From: Lactobacillus bombicola
Lineage (GTDB): Bacteria > Bacillota > Bacilli > Lactobacillales > Lactobacillaceae
Reading direction: 5' to 3'
Assembly (NCBI RefSeq): GCF_900112665.1
Contig: NZ_FOMN01000001.1
Location: 62,502-126,501 of the forward strand
Length of the DNA: 64,000 nt
Shown: positions 18,270 through 27,746 of the stretch, piece by piece
Layout: each line of letters starts with the position of its first letter
Numbering within the stretch: position 1 is the stretch's first letter
The notes under the pieces: generated by a model
What the model was told of the DNA's origin: nothing
Database searches by the model: none
What the model saw: only the letters and a program-made list of their open reading frames with translations
Position numbers and translations under genes: made by a program

Positions 18270-19060
18270 GCGATTCATTAAGAGATAAAGTGGTTGTTAT
18301 TACAGGAGCTTCAAGTGGTATAGGTCATTCAATTGCCTTAGAGAGTGCTGGTCGTGGTGCTACAGTTGTTTTAATTGCAAGAAGAAAAGATGAACTTGAT
18401 CATCTTGCAGCTGAGGCACATGAACTTTCCGGTGCTCCAGCTTATGCATTTGTCACTGATATGGGGGAGAGCGACGCAATTGATGTTACTTTTAAAAATA
18501 TAATTAAGGTAACAAATCATATTGATTATTTAGTCAATTGCGCCGGATTTGGAAAATTTGGTAACTTTGTCGAGATGGATCGGCGCGAAATAACTGCCAT
18601 GTTTCAAGTCAATGTATTAGGTTTAATGTATTTTACGAGACTAATTGGTCGAGTGATGATGGACCAAAAGGCAGGGCAAATTATAAACTTTGGTTCAATT
18701 GCTGGCAAAATTCCAACAGTTAAATCTGCGGCATACAGTGCATCAAAAGCAGCTGTTATTCAATTTTCTAATGTCTTGCGCTTAGAATTAAAACCCTTTG
18801 GCGTTAAGGTGATGACTGTTAATCCAGGTCCAGTTTATACTAACTTTTTTAATATTGCTGATAAAACTGGACATTATGTTGAAAATATTCAAGGATATAT
18901 GCTTGACCCTGATGATGTTTCTTGGCAAGTGGTACATTATTTTGGTAGCAATAAGCGCGAACTAAATATTCCGATTAGTCTTGCCGTGTATGCGAAGCTG
19001 TATAATTTATTTCCAAGTATCGGTGACAAATTATCTATTAAGTATGCTTCCAGAAAGTAG
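18266..19060 (+). CDS. Short-chain dehydrogenase/reductase
   Basis: A 264-residue Rossmann-fold NAD(P) oxidoreductase. It shows GASSGIG (coenzyme binding, about 14-20), NCAGFG, the catalytic Ser of FGSIAGK and the YxxxK motif YSASK. The early Arg-Arg-Lys after the second strand suggests NADP(H). The substrate cannot be told; classical SDRs beside rnz in Firmicutes are annotated only generally (YqjQ-like). It is coupled to rnz by an ATGA overlap. Confidence 0.9.
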   Translation: MSDSLRDKVVVITGASSGIGHSIALESAGRGATVVLIARRKDELDHLAAEAHELSGAPAYAFVTDMGESDAIDVTFKNIIKVTNHIDYLVNCAGFGKFGNFVEMDRREITAMFQVNVLGLMYFTRLIGRVMMDQKAGQIINFGSIAGKIPTVKSAAYSASKAAVIQFSNVLRLELKPFGVKVMTVNPGPVYTNFFNIADKTGHYVENIQGYMLDPDDVSWQVVHYFGSNKRELNIPISLAVYAKLYNLFPSIGDKLSIKYASRK

Positions 19061-19068
19061 TTAAACCA

Positions 19069-19290
19069 ATGAAAAATAAAATTGATCAGTTAAAATTAAT
19101 TTTAACTTTAATTCTTAGCTTGTTATCGGTAATTTTTGTAGTTATTAATACTGGCAATGTGGCAATCAATTTTGGTTTATTTAAACTCAATTTACCCTTA
19201 ATTATTATTTTAGTTTTAATGCTAATTATTGGTGTTTTAATCGGCTGGTTTTGGGGTTCAAATGGACATAATCATGATAAGAATAACTAA
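19069..19290 (+). CDS. LapA-domain small membrane protein
   Basis: A 73-residue protein with two transmembrane segments (about 8-32 and 41-64), the pattern INTGNVAINFGLFKLNLPLIIILVL split by a short turn, and a charged His/Asn-rich tail. This fits the LapA/DUF1049 family. The function is unknown in Gram-positive bacteria. It is eight bases after the dehydrogenase and is probably the last gene of that operon. Confidence 0.8.
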   Translation: MKNKIDQLKLILTLILSLLSVIFVVINTGNVAINFGLFKLNLPLIIILVLMLIIGVLIGWFWGSNGHNHDKNN

Positions 19291-19401
19291 TATATCTTGA
19301 TTTATTTGGGATACAATAGTATCATTAACAAACGTGAAGTGTTTAAGGCCCTTATTAATAGTGACCGGAAAACCTAATTTACAATAAAGGAGATCAATTA
19401 A

Positions 19402-19593
19402 ATGGCAGTTCCTAAGAGACATACTTCTAAGCAAAAGAAACGTTCACGTCGTGGTCATATCAAATTAACTGTTCCAGCAATGCATTACGATGCAACTACT
19501 GGTGAATACCGTTTGAGCCACCGCGTTTCACCTAAAGGTTATTACAAAGGTCGTCAAGTTGCTACAGAAGCTAATAGCAGTGACAACCAATAA
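19402..19593 (+). CDS. rpmF: 50S ribosomal protein L32
   Basis: A 63-residue basic protein starting [19 protein letters not shown] and ending with the [12 protein letters not shown] motif of L32. The four zinc-binding cysteines of the C+ form are absent, so this is the zinc-independent (C-) form common in lactobacilli. The start follows AAAGGAG. A leader of about 80 bases separates it from a weak promoter candidate (TACAAT, 19312-19317). A strong terminator follows. Confidence 0.95.
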   Translation: MAVPKRHTSKQKKRSRRGHIKLTVPAMHYDATTGEYRLSHRVSPKGYYKGRQVATEANSSDNQ

Positions 19594-19597
19594 TATG

Positions 19598-19629
19598 AAA
19601 AAAACACCGATTATTGGTGTTTTTTTTTA
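19598..19629 (+). terminator. rpmF terminator
   Basis: AAAAAACACC pairs with GGTGTTTTTT around a seven-base loop, ending in a long T-run. Confidence 0.85.
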
Positions 19630-19661
19630 CCTAAAAGAATCTGTTGAGTAAGAGGAAAATG

Positions 19662-21206
19662 ATGGAAATAGTATTTTTGAGTTCAAGTGACATCCATGGC
19701 TATATATTACCGACTGATTATCAAAATTTCGGAACTGAAGATGCTTCTTTTGGTTTAAGTCGAGTAAGTAGCGTAATTAAGTCAGAGCGAGCAAAATATG
19801 GCGCTAATAACGTTATTGTAGCAGATACAGGAGATTGCTTACAAGGCTCTCCTTTAGCCGCATATGTTCATACAGCAGATGAGACTGCCCTAAAACAATA
19901 CACTGACTTATATAATGCTGTTGGCTATGATGTACGCTGTTTAGGAAATCATGATTTTAATTTTGGCCTAACTTATTTAAGCCAATACATTAATTACAAT
20001 CACTCAACTTTATTAAATGCCAATATTTTAGCAAAGAAGACTGCTCAACCGGCTTTTGGTCAAGGCTACTGTATAATTACTAAAAATGGCATCAAGATAG
20101 GCATAATTGGAGTAACAACTAAACGAGTTCCTGCATGGGAACCAGCAGAGAATGTTACAGGCTTGAAATTTTTGTCTGCTTTTGATCAAGTTAGATATTA
20201 TACACAAATTATACGAGCTGAAGTTGATATTTTAGCAGTTATTTACCATGGCGGCTTTGAAGCCGATATACATACTGGTCAAGCAACAGAACCAAAAACT
20301 GGTGAAAACGAGGGATATCGAATTTTAAAAGAAATTCCAGAAATTGATGTTTTTTTAACAGGTCATCAACACCAAAAAATGAGTTTAGAAGCTTTTGATA
20401 CGGCAATTGTTCAACCTGGATATCGCGGAGAAGCTGTTGGTAAGGTTGTCGTTGAAATAGATGAAGACACTAAAAAAATCCAATCAACAACTGCAAGTTT
20501 AATTGATACAAAAGATTATTGCCCTGATAAAGAAATAATTTCTTTATGTTCAGGTTTAAATAAGCAAACTGAAAACTGGCTTGATCAACCAATTGCTTAT
20601 TTAAATGCTCCAGCAAAAATAGATAACGCTCAAAAAGCTAGACTTCAAGGAGCCCCTTTTGTCAATCTTTTACAACAAATGCAGCTATATTATACTCAGG
20701 CGGATATCTCGGCAACTGCAGTAATGAGTGAAACCGCAAAAGGATTCGAGCAAAAAGTAACAATGCGTGATATTTTGCTTAACTATCCGTATGCTAATCA
20801 GTTATGCCGTGTAAAATTAACTGGAAAAGAATTAAGACAAATTATTGAACATAGTCTTTCATTTTTAATTAAAAATGATCAAGGTAAAATTGAATTTGCT
20901 CCTAAGTATCAGAATCTACTTTTTAATTTTGATACGTTCTATCCTATAAATTATCAAGCTGAAATTGATCGTCCCATTGGGCAAAGGCTAACCAAATTAG
21001 AACTTGATGGACAAGAAATTGCAGATGGACAAATCTACCGTTTGGCAGTCAATAATTATCGCGCAATGGGTGGCGGTTTTTATCCCGTCTATAATTTAGA
21101 CAAAATTGAAGAGATATATGACAAGGATTATGTACAAATGTTTCAAGAATTTTTGACTCAGATTAAGCCGAAGGTTGATTTAGTTAAAAATTATTCTTTT
21201 AAATAA
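19662..21206 (+). CDS. 5'-nucleotidase / 2',3'-cyclic phosphodiesterase family enzyme
   Basis: A metallophosphoesterase of about 514 residues. The N-terminal calcineurin-like domain has SSDIHGY, DTGDCLQGS, GNHDFNFG and TGHQHQ metal motifs. The C-terminal 5'-nucleotidase substrate domain spans about 315-514, with NYRAMGGGF. There is no signal peptide or sortase signal, so a cytoplasmic nucleotide phosphatase is likely, unlike the secreted UshA. The chosen ATG at 19662 follows AGAGGA; ATG 19659 is also possible, and the open frame begins at a TTG at 19644 with no site. Confidence 0.88.
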   Translation: MEIVFLSSSDIHGYILPTDYQNFGTEDASFGLSRVSSVIKSERAKYGANNVIVADTGDCLQGSPLAAYVHTADETALKQYTDLYNAVGYDVRCLGNHDFNFGLTYLSQYINYNHSTLLNANILAKKTAQPAFGQGYCIITKNGIKIGIIGVTTKRVPAWEPAENVTGLKFLSAFDQVRYYTQIIRAEVDILAVIYHGGFEADIHTGQATEPKTGENEGYRILKEIPEIDVFLTGHQHQKMSLEAFDTAIVQPGYRGEAVGKVVVEIDEDTKKIQSTTASLIDTKDYCPDKEIISLCSGLNKQTENWLDQPIAYLNAPAKIDNAQKARLQGAPFVNLLQQMQLYYTQADISATAVMSETAKGFEQKVTMRDILLNYPYANQLCRVKLTGKELRQIIEHSLSFLIKNDQGKIEFAPKYQNLLFNFDTFYPINYQAEIDRPIGQRLTKLELDGQEIADGQIYRLAVNNYRAMGGGFYPVYNLDKIEEIYDKDYVQMFQEFLTQIKPKVDLVKNYSFK

Positions 21207-21238
21207 AAAAGCAGGCGGTATTGCCGACTGCTTTTTTA
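21205..21238. terminator. Bidirectional terminator between the nucleotidase and YjzD-like genes
   Basis: AAAAAAGCAG-CGG pairs with CCG-CTGCTTTTTT, with a one-base mismatch on each side and a five-base loop. A-runs and T-runs on both sides serve the convergent genes. Confidence 0.85.
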
Positions 21239-21442
21239 TTTGAAATTTGAATACTTATTTTTATCTTTAGTTGAATGAGCTGTAATTGTTGGGATAGTTG
21301 CTGCAAATAGTAGTCCAAAAATGATACCTACAACTATAGCTTCACCAAAATTAAAGACGTTCTGCGTTAAAGGTGCAGCAATAAAACCAACGATTAACAT
21401 ATAAACAATACTCCAACCAATAGTTACAATATATCGCCCCAT
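21236..21442 (-). CDS. YjzD-like DUF2929 small membrane protein
   Basis: A 68-residue protein beginning MGRYIVTIGW, with two transmembrane helices (about 5-25 and 34-56) and a charged tail. It matches the DUF2929/YjzD family of unknown function. The start at 21442 follows AGAGGGAA; six upstream codons of the open frame are rejected. Its promoter is good: TTGAAA (complement of 21490-21495), 17 bases, then TAAAAT (complement of 21467-21472) with an extended TG. Confidence 0.8.
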   Translation of the reverse strand: MGRYIVTIGWSIVYMLIVGFIAAPLTQNVFNFGEAIVVGIIFGLLFAATIPTITAHSTKDKNKYSNFK

Positions 21443-21466
21443 AAAAGTTCCCTCTTTCATAGATGA

Positions 21467-21495
21467 ATTTTAACAAAGTTAGCGTTTGATTTCAA
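21467..21495 (-). promoter_or_regulatory. Promoter of the YjzD-like gene
   Basis: On the minus strand, TTGAAA and TGT-TAAAAT are 17 bases apart (to the -10 hexamer). Confidence 0.75.
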
Positions 21496-21512
21496 ATCTT
21501 AAAGGTGGTTTT

Positions 21513-21521
21513 TGGTATACT
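21513..21521 (+). promoter_or_regulatory. Extended -10 promoter of dnaE
   Basis: TGG-TATACT lies 29 bases before the dnaE start codon. Confidence 0.55.
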
Positions 21522-21549
21522 TATATTAGGAAGAAAGGTGGCATGAAGA

Positions 21550-24500
21550 ATGAAAATGGCTGCGTTGCAGAATATTAGTGCATTTACATTGTTAGAAAGT
21601 CCAACAAAAATTAAAGACTTGTTGCTAGCTGCCAAAAAACAAGGTTATGAGGCAATCAGCCTAACAGATATTAATGTTACTTATGGGTTAGTAAATTTTT
21701 TCGAATTAGCTCAAGAAGTAGGTATTAAGCCACTTTTAGGAATGCAAATTCGAGTGAATGGCTTAATTGATACTTTTAATCAATATGATTTGATTGTCTT
21801 AGCAAAAAATGATGCCGGTTACCGTAATCTTTTACGCTTATCAAGCAGAATCAACCTAAAAACTGATAACGGGACTAATAAAAAAGTTTTGACTTTGACA
21901 GAGCTAACTAAAGATTTGACCAATTTAATTTTAATTGTTCCAGCCAATTCTTATAGTGAACTTTTGAATTTGCAAGGACAAGACGAACGATTAGGCAATG
22001 ATTTTGTACGAAAACTAATTGGGATTATACCCAAATCAAGTGAATTGTATTTAGGAGTTTACGGGTCACCAAAACAAAAAGTTTATATTTCATATGTAAA
22101 AATGCTAGCTAAACAATTTAAACTACCCTTAGTTTGCGTTGAAGATACACGTTATTTAAAGCCCGAAAATCAATTCTTACGGCATACTTTAAAATCTGTT
22201 AAAAATGGTAGTGTATTACCCGATGTTCAATCTTTAGCAAAGCAAAGTGGCTCGCACTATTTACCTTCAACTGAGGAAATAAGTGAGCGTTACCATAGTT
22301 TAGACCTTGATCAGGCAGTCAGCAATACATGGGAAATAGCTAATAAATGTACAGCACAAATTACCTTTCAATTGCCAGTTTTACCTAAGTATAAACAGAA
22401 TAAGTTTCAAACTTCTAAAGAATATCTTAATGAGTTAGCGCAACAGGGATTGAAACAGCGTTTCAGTGGACAAACTGTGCCAATGCAATATCAGCATCAA
22501 TTAGATTACGAGTTAAAAGTGATTGATGAAATGGATTTTAATGATTACTTTTTAATTGTATGGGATGTTGTTAGTTATTGTCACCGTGTGAATATTGCTA
22601 TGGGACCGGGACGTGGTTCAGCTTGTGGTTCACTTGTCTCGTATGCTTTGAAAATTACTGAAGTAGATCCAATTCAATATAATTTGTTGTTTGAACGCTT
22701 TTTGAATCCTGCGCGGCATGAAATGCCAGATATTGATTTGGATATTCCAGATAATCGGCGTGATGCTGTAATTAAGTATATGTACGAAAAGTATGGCATG
22801 GACCACGCTGCTCAAATTCTTACTTTTGGTACCTTAGCAGCAAAGCAGGTTTTACGTGATACTGGGAGAGTTTTTGGTCTAAGTGAGGCCGAATTGAGTA
22901 AATGGTCAAATAGTGTTCCTTTTTCTAAAGGAAAGATTACTCTAAAACAAGCATATGAATCTTCTCCTGAAATGAAACTCTTGGTAAATGCAAATGAAAA
23001 AAATAAGCTGTTATTTAAAACGGCGCAAGAATTAGAAGGCTTACCGCGGCACTATTCCATTCATGCTGCAGGGTTAGTTATTAGTGATAATTCAATTGCA
23101 GCAATTAGTGGCTTGCAAGCAGGGCAATTTGGGATACCTGTTACTCAGCAAACTAAGGCATATGTTGAAGCTTTAGGACTACTAAAAATTGATTTTTTAG
23201 GGTTGCGTAATTTAACTATTTTAGGCGAAACTGAGGAATTAATTCATGCTCAAGGGAAGAAATTTAATGCCAATCAAATTCCACTTGATGATTTTGAAAC
23301 CCTCAGGTTATTTCAAACAGGTAATACAGGGTTGATTTTTCAGTTTGAATCAAGTGGTATCAAAGAGGTGTTACGCCGGCTTCATCCAGATAATTTTGAA
23401 GACTTAGTGGCAGTAAATGCGCTTTATCGACCTGGCCCAATGCAAAATATTTCATCTTTTATTGCTCGAAAACAGGGAAAAGAAAAAGTAACTTATCCAG
23501 ATGCTAGTTTAAAGAAAATATTAGCGCCAACATATGGTATCTTGGTTTATCAAGAACAAGTTATGCAAACCGCACAAGTTTTAGCTGGCTTTTCTCTAGG
23601 AGAAGCCGATATCTTACGGCGTGCAATGTCGAAAAAAAATCAAGTTGTCATTGAACAAGAACGTAGTAAATTTATAGCTGGTGCAATAAAGAAAGGCCGT
23701 TATAAAGACGTAGCTGAAAAAGTTTATAATTATATTGCAGAATTTGCTAATTATGGCTTTAACCGCTCACATGCGGTTGCTTATACCAAATTGGCCTTTT
23801 GGCTGGCTTTCTTACAGGTTCATTATTCGACTGAATTTTATACAGCAATGTTGAATTCCACAAGTGCAAATCAGTTGAAGACAAATGATTTAGTAATGCA
23901 AGCTCAAGAATTGGGGGTGAAAATTTTACCGCCAGATATTAATCAAAGCGGCTTAGATTATGAAATTAAAAATGGAAAAATAATTGTTGGTTTACGTGCC
24001 ATTAAAAATATCCGTCTTGATTTTTTAAAGCAAATAATTGAAGTTCGAGCAAAAAGTAAATTTACATCTTTTAGTGATTTTTTACGGCAGGTTGATCCTA
24101 AATTCATTCAACCCAAAGTGATTCAAACGCTAATTAAAGCAGGTTGTTTTGATCGGCTGGATTCCAATCGCAATGAATTATTAGAAAATAGTCAAGAAAT
24201 CATTGAAAATGTTGAACTAACAGGTAAAAATATTGCTCTTTCAGAAAGTCTAGGGGGTGTACCACTTAAACAAGCTCCCATGCCTTCGAAACAAGAAAAA
24301 GCGCAAATGGAAGAAGAAACCTTAGGCTTTTCAACGCTTACGTCGCCATTAATTGCTGTACAAAAATATGCAGTAAAATTTAATGCCAAGCCTTTGAGTC
24401 AATTTAACATAAATGAAACGGGTATCGCCGTTGGAAAATTAATGGCTTTAAAATTAATTAAGACTAAAAAAGGGGCAGCAATGGCTTTTAGTGTGTTTGC

Positions 24501-24678
24501 TGATTCAACTAGTCGCCAAGATATTGTTATCTTTCCTGGTGTTTATGACCAGTTTAAAGCAAACTTAAAGGTCGGTACTATTTACTTATTAGAAATAAAA
24601 GTTCAAAATGATCGTTATGATACAAGCCGAAAACAATATTTATTAAATAAATTAAAAATTGTTAATTTTAAAAGTTAG
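21550..24678 (+). CDS. dnaE: DNA polymerase III alpha subunit, DnaE type
   Basis: A 1042-residue replicative polymerase, probably the lagging-strand initiator beside PolC. The order is PHP domain (1-200), palm with catalytic MPDIDLDIPD (about 393-402) and KIDFLGLRNL (about 545), fingers, then a helix-hairpin-helix region (about 760-860). It is shorter than E. coli DnaE and ends soon after a reduced OB-like part. The PHP N-terminus reads NISAFTLLES where HxHSxYSLL is usual, so its metal site is degenerate. The start follows AAAGGTGG. Confidence 0.95.
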   Translation: MKMAALQNISAFTLLESPTKIKDLLLAAKKQGYEAISLTDINVTYGLVNFFELAQEVGIKPLLGMQIRVNGLIDTFNQYDLIVLAKNDAGYRNLLRLSSRINLKTDNGTNKKVLTLTELTKDLTNLILIVPANSYSELLNLQGQDERLGNDFVRKLIGIIPKSSELYLGVYGSPKQKVYISYVKMLAKQFKLPLVCVEDTRYLKPENQFLRHTLKSVKNGSVLPDVQSLAKQSGSHYLPSTEEISERYHSLDLDQAVSNTWEIANKCTAQITFQLPVLPKYKQNKFQTSKEYLNELAQQGLKQRFSGQTVPMQYQHQLDYELKVIDEMDFNDYFLIVWDVVSYCHRVNIAMGPGRGSACGSLVSYALKITEVDPIQYNLLFERFLNPARHEMPDIDLDIPDNRRDAVIKYMYEKYGMDHAAQILTFGTLAAKQVLRDTGRVFGLSEAELSKWSNSVPFSKGKITLKQAYESSPEMKLLVNANEKNKLLFKTAQELEGLPRHYSIHAAGLVISDNSIAAISGLQAGQFGIPVTQQTKAYVEALGLLKIDFLGLRNLTILGETEELIHAQGKKFNANQIPLDDFETLRLFQTGNTGLIFQFESSGIKEVLRRLHPDNFEDLVAVNALYRPGPMQNISSFIARKQGKEKVTYPDASLKKILAPTYGILVYQEQVMQTAQVLAGFSLGEADILRRAMSKKNQVVIEQERSKFIAGAIKKGRYKDVAEKVYNYIAEFANYGFNRSHAVAYTKLAFWLAFLQVHYSTEFYTAMLNSTSANQLKTNDLVMQAQELGVKILPPDINQSGLDYEIKNGKIIVGLRAIKNIRLDFLKQIIEVRAKSKFTSFSDFLRQVDPKFIQPKVIQTLIKAGCFDRLDSNRNELLENSQEIIENVELTGKNIALSESLGGVPLKQAPMPSKQEKAQMEEETLGFSTLTSPLIAVQKYAVKFNAKPLSQFNINETGIAVGKLMALKLIKTKKGAAMAFSVFADSTSRQDIVIFPGVYDQFKANLKVGTIYLLEIKVQNDRYDTSRKQYLLNKLKIVNFKS

Positions 24679-24702
24679 GGTATCAAATAGCAACTTATTA
24701 AC

Positions 24703-24716
24703 TGTTAACGCTAACA
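24703..24716 (+). promoter_or_regulatory. Candidate cre site (CcpA operator) upstream of pfkA
   Basis: TGTTAACGCTAACA differs from the cre consensus TGNAANCGNWNNCA at a single base and is nearly palindromic. It lies upstream of both candidate pfkA promoters, the position expected for activation by CcpA. Confidence 0.55.
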
Positions 24717-24745
24717 CATTAAAAGTTAGCCAAAACGGGATAATA

Positions 24746-24786
24746 TATAATTTTTTTGAGATTTTTTTATAAATTAATGTTAGAAT
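24746..24786 (+). promoter_or_regulatory. pfkA-pyk promoter region
   Basis: Two candidates are present. One is TATAAT at 24746-24751 with a poor -35. The other is the extended -10 TGT-TAGAAT at 24778-24786, with TTGAGA at 24756-24761 (spacer 19). The second gives a leader of about 43 bases. Confidence 0.5.
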
Positions 24787-24834
24787 TTAACTGATGTGAG
24801 AAATTACACAATAAAATCTTGATGAGGTGAATTC

Positions 24835-25794
24835 ATGAAACGAATTGGTATTTTAACAAGTGGCGGGGATGCTCCTGGTATGAATGCAGCTATTAGAGCT
24901 GTTACTAAAACTGCTATTCATCATGGACTTGGTGTTGTTGGTATTCGTTATGGTTTTGCCGGGTTAGTTGCAGGAGATTTTGTTACACTAACTGCTGAAA
25001 ATGTTGACCACTTGATTAATTTAGGTGGTACATTTCTTTATAGTGCTCGTTATCCAGAATTTGCACAAAAAGATGTGCAAGAAAAAGGTGTGGAGCAATT
25101 AAAGAAGCACGATATTGATACTGTTATCGTAATTGGCGGTGATGGATCTTATCATGGTGCACTTGCTTTAACTCGCTTGGGCATTAATTCAATTGGTTTG
25201 CCAGGTACTATTGACAATGATATTCCATATACTGAATATACAATTGGATTAGATACTGCATGCCAAACAGCCATGCAAGCTATCGATAAAATTCGTGATA
25301 CGGCAAGTAGCCATCATCGCGTGTTCATTGTTAATGTGATGGGCCGCAATTGTGGTGATATTGCCATGCGGGTAGGTTTAGCAAGTGGTGCAGATGCAAT
25401 TGTTGTTCCTGAGCAATCATATGATATTAAAGAAATTGCTGAAACATTGAAACGCGGCTTTGCAGATGGCAAGGATAATGGTATTATCGTATTAGCTGAA
25501 GGTGTGATGACTGCCGATGACTTTAGAAACGAGCTTTTAAAGTATGGTGATTTTGATGCCCGAGCTAATATCTTAGGTCACATGCAACGTGGTGGTTCAC
25601 CATCTGTTTTGGATAGAATCAATGCTACAAAGATGGGAAATTATGCGGTTAAGTTACTTCTTGATGGTAAAGGCGGTTTAGCTGTCGGTATGGAGAATGG
25701 AAAACTTGAAACTCATGATATCCTTGATTTATTTGATGGAAAACATGACAGTGATGAAACATTAATAGATATTAATAAAGAAATGACTAAATAG
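24835..25794 (+). CDS. pfkA: ATP-dependent 6-phosphofructokinase
   Basis: A 319-residue enzyme that phosphorylates fructose 6-phosphate, the committed step of glycolysis. Visible are [12 protein letters not shown] (ATP loop), GGDGSYHGA, the catalytic [15 protein letters not shown] and HMQRGGSPS (substrate and effector binding). The length is exactly that of bacterial PfkA. The start follows GAGGTGA. It forms a two-gene operon with pyk (24-base gap), as in other lactobacilli and as part of the lactococcal las operon. Confidence 0.98.
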   Translation: MKRIGILTSGGDAPGMNAAIRAVTKTAIHHGLGVVGIRYGFAGLVAGDFVTLTAENVDHLINLGGTFLYSARYPEFAQKDVQEKGVEQLKKHDIDTVIVIGGDGSYHGALALTRLGINSIGLPGTIDNDIPYTEYTIGLDTACQTAMQAIDKIRDTASSHHRVFIVNVMGRNCGDIAMRVGLASGADAIVVPEQSYDIKEIAETLKRGFADGKDNGIIVLAEGVMTADDFRNELLKYGDFDARANILGHMQRGGSPSVLDRINATKMGNYAVKLLLDGKGGLAVGMENGKLETHDILDLFDGKHDSDETLIDINKEMTK

Positions 25795-25818
25795 TCAATT
25801 TGAGGAGATTTTTAGATA

Positions 25819-27588
25819 ATGAAGAAAACTAAAATTGTTAGTACGTTAGGACCAGCTTCTAATGATGTTGCAACTATTACAGCTTTAGCTAAGGCTGGTG
25901 CAAATGTATTTCGTTTTAACTTCTCACACGGGGACCATGCTGAACACCTTTCACGGATGAACATGGTTCGCCAAGTTGAAAAGGAAACTGGTTTAGTTCT
26001 AGGTATTGCATTAGATACTAAAGGGGCTGAAATTAGAACTACTGATCAAGAAGGTGGCAAGTTTACTATTAATACTGGTGATGAAATTCGTGTTTCAATG
26101 GATGATTCACAAGCAGGTAACAAAGATAAAATTCATGTCACTTATGAAGGATTATACGATGACACTCATGTTGGGGGACACGTTTTAATCGATGATGGTT
26201 TGGTCGACTTGTTAATCAAGGAAAAAGATGATGCTAACAAAGAATTAGTTTGTGAAGCTCAAAATACTGGTGTCATTGGATCAAAGAAGGGTGTTAATGC
26301 ACCTGGAGTTGAAATTCGTCTTCCAGGAATTACTGAAAAAGATGCTGATGATATTAAATTTGGTCTTGAACATGGAATTAACTTCATTTTTGCCTCATTT
26401 GCCCGTAAGGCACAGGATATTTTAGATATTCGTAAGCTTTGCGAAGATGCTGGTTGTGATTACGTTAAGATTTATCCTAAGATTGAATCACAAGAAGGTA
26501 TCAATAATGCTGATGAAATTTTACAAGTTTCAGATGGTTTAATGGTTGCTCGTGGTGACATGGGAGTAGAAATTCCATTTATCGATGTTCCATTTGTGCA
26601 AAAGGATTTAATCAAGCGTGCTAATGCGCTGGGTAAGCCAGTTATCACAGCCACACAAATGCTTGATTCAATGCAAGAAAATCCACGTCCGACTCGTGCT
26701 GAAGTCTCTGATGTTGCCAATGCAGTTTTAGACGGAACAGATGCTACAATGTTATCTGGTGAATCAGCTAATGGTCTTTATCCAATTAATGCTGTTAAAG
26801 CGATGGCCGAGATCGATGAAAGAACTGAAGACGAATTGCTTAAGCGCAATACTTTGGCTTTGCAAAGATTTGAAGAGTACAAGGGTTCTAATGTTACTGA
26901 AGCAATTGGTGAATCAGTAGTTCGGACAGCTCAAGAATTAGGAGTTAAAACAATTATTACTGCTACTAATTCTGGTTATACTGCAAGAATGATTTCTAAG
27001 TATCGTCCAAATGCAAATATTTTGGCTTTGACTTTTGATGAAAAGATTCAACGTTCATTGGGAATTACTTGGGGTGTACAAGCACTACTTACTGACAAGC
27101 CTTCATCAACTGATGATATGTTTGAAGTAGCTGCTAAGGTTGCTAAGGAACAAGGTTATGTTAAAGATGGTGATTTAGTAATTATCGTTGCTGGTGTACC
27201 GGTTGGTGATTCAGGTACAACTAACTTAATGAAGTTGCAAATTATCGGTAGCAAACTAGCTCAAGGACTAGGTGTTGGTAACGGTTCCGTTGTAGGAAAA
27301 ACATTAGTAGTTAACAGTGCCGAAGAAGCCAATAGCCAAATTAAAGAAGGCGATATTCTTGTTGCTAAGACTACTGATCCTGATTACTTGCCTGCAATTA
27401 AAAAAGCTTCTGGTTTAGTAGTTGAAGCTTCGGGATTGACTTCTCATGCAGCAATTGTAGGATTATCGCTTGGAATTCCTGTTGTAGTTGGGGTAACTGA
27501 TGCAACTGAAAGAATTGCAAGTAATATAACTATTACTGTTGATGCACGTCGTGGTGCCATTTATCAAGGTGAAATTGCTAACCTTTAA
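25819..27588 (+). CDS. pyk: Pyruvate kinase with C-terminal PEP-utiliser domain
   Basis: A 589-residue enzyme that makes ATP and pyruvate from phosphoenolpyruvate. The catalytic barrel holds NFSHGDHAEH, IYPKIESQEG and the MVARGDMGVE segment, and the allosteric C domain follows to about 475. An extra domain of about 110 residues ends the protein, with GLTSHAAIVGLSLGIPVVVG, the PEP-utiliser mobile-domain motif. That extension is known in Bacillus and lactobacilli and is not catalytic in this context. The start follows GAGGAG. A strong terminator follows. Confidence 0.98.
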   Translation: MKKTKIVSTLGPASNDVATITALAKAGANVFRFNFSHGDHAEHLSRMNMVRQVEKETGLVLGIALDTKGAEIRTTDQEGGKFTINTGDEIRVSMDDSQAGNKDKIHVTYEGLYDDTHVGGHVLIDDGLVDLLIKEKDDANKELVCEAQNTGVIGSKKGVNAPGVEIRLPGITEKDADDIKFGLEHGINFIFASFARKAQDILDIRKLCEDAGCDYVKIYPKIESQEGINNADEILQVSDGLMVARGDMGVEIPFIDVPFVQKDLIKRANALGKPVITATQMLDSMQENPRPTRAEVSDVANAVLDGTDATMLSGESANGLYPINAVKAMAEIDERTEDELLKRNTLALQRFEEYKGSNVTEAIGESVVRTAQELGVKTIITATNSGYTARMISKYRPNANILALTFDEKIQRSLGITWGVQALLTDKPSSTDDMFEVAAKVAKEQGYVKDGDLVIIVAGVPVGDSGTTNLMKLQIIGSKLAQGLGVGNGSVVGKTLVVNSAEEANSQIKEGDILVAKTTDPDYLPAIKKASGLVVEASGLTSHAAIVGLSLGIPVVVGVTDATERIASNITITVDARRGAIYQGEIANL

Positions 27589-27606
27589 TTAGCAGTAATA
27601 AATAAT

Positions 27607-27645
27607 TAAAATAGTCAGCCGATTGGCTGGCTATTTTAATTTTAA
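27607..27645 (+). terminator. pfkA-pyk operon terminator
   Basis: AAAATAG-CAGCC pairs with GGCTG-CTATTTT around GATT, followed by a T-rich tail. Confidence 0.85.
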
Positions 27646-27746
27646 TCAAGTATTCGCCCTTAATTAATATTGACTTATATCACTTTACTATTCTAAAATG
27701 TTATACTTAATGAAAAGAAATATTATATTTTAGGGGAGTGCAGATA

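Noticed and set aside
24710-24730. Terminator for dnaE (GCTAAC...GTTAGC)
   Set aside because: The stem is short and followed by CAAAACGGG, not a T-run; the left arm overlaps the probable cre site.
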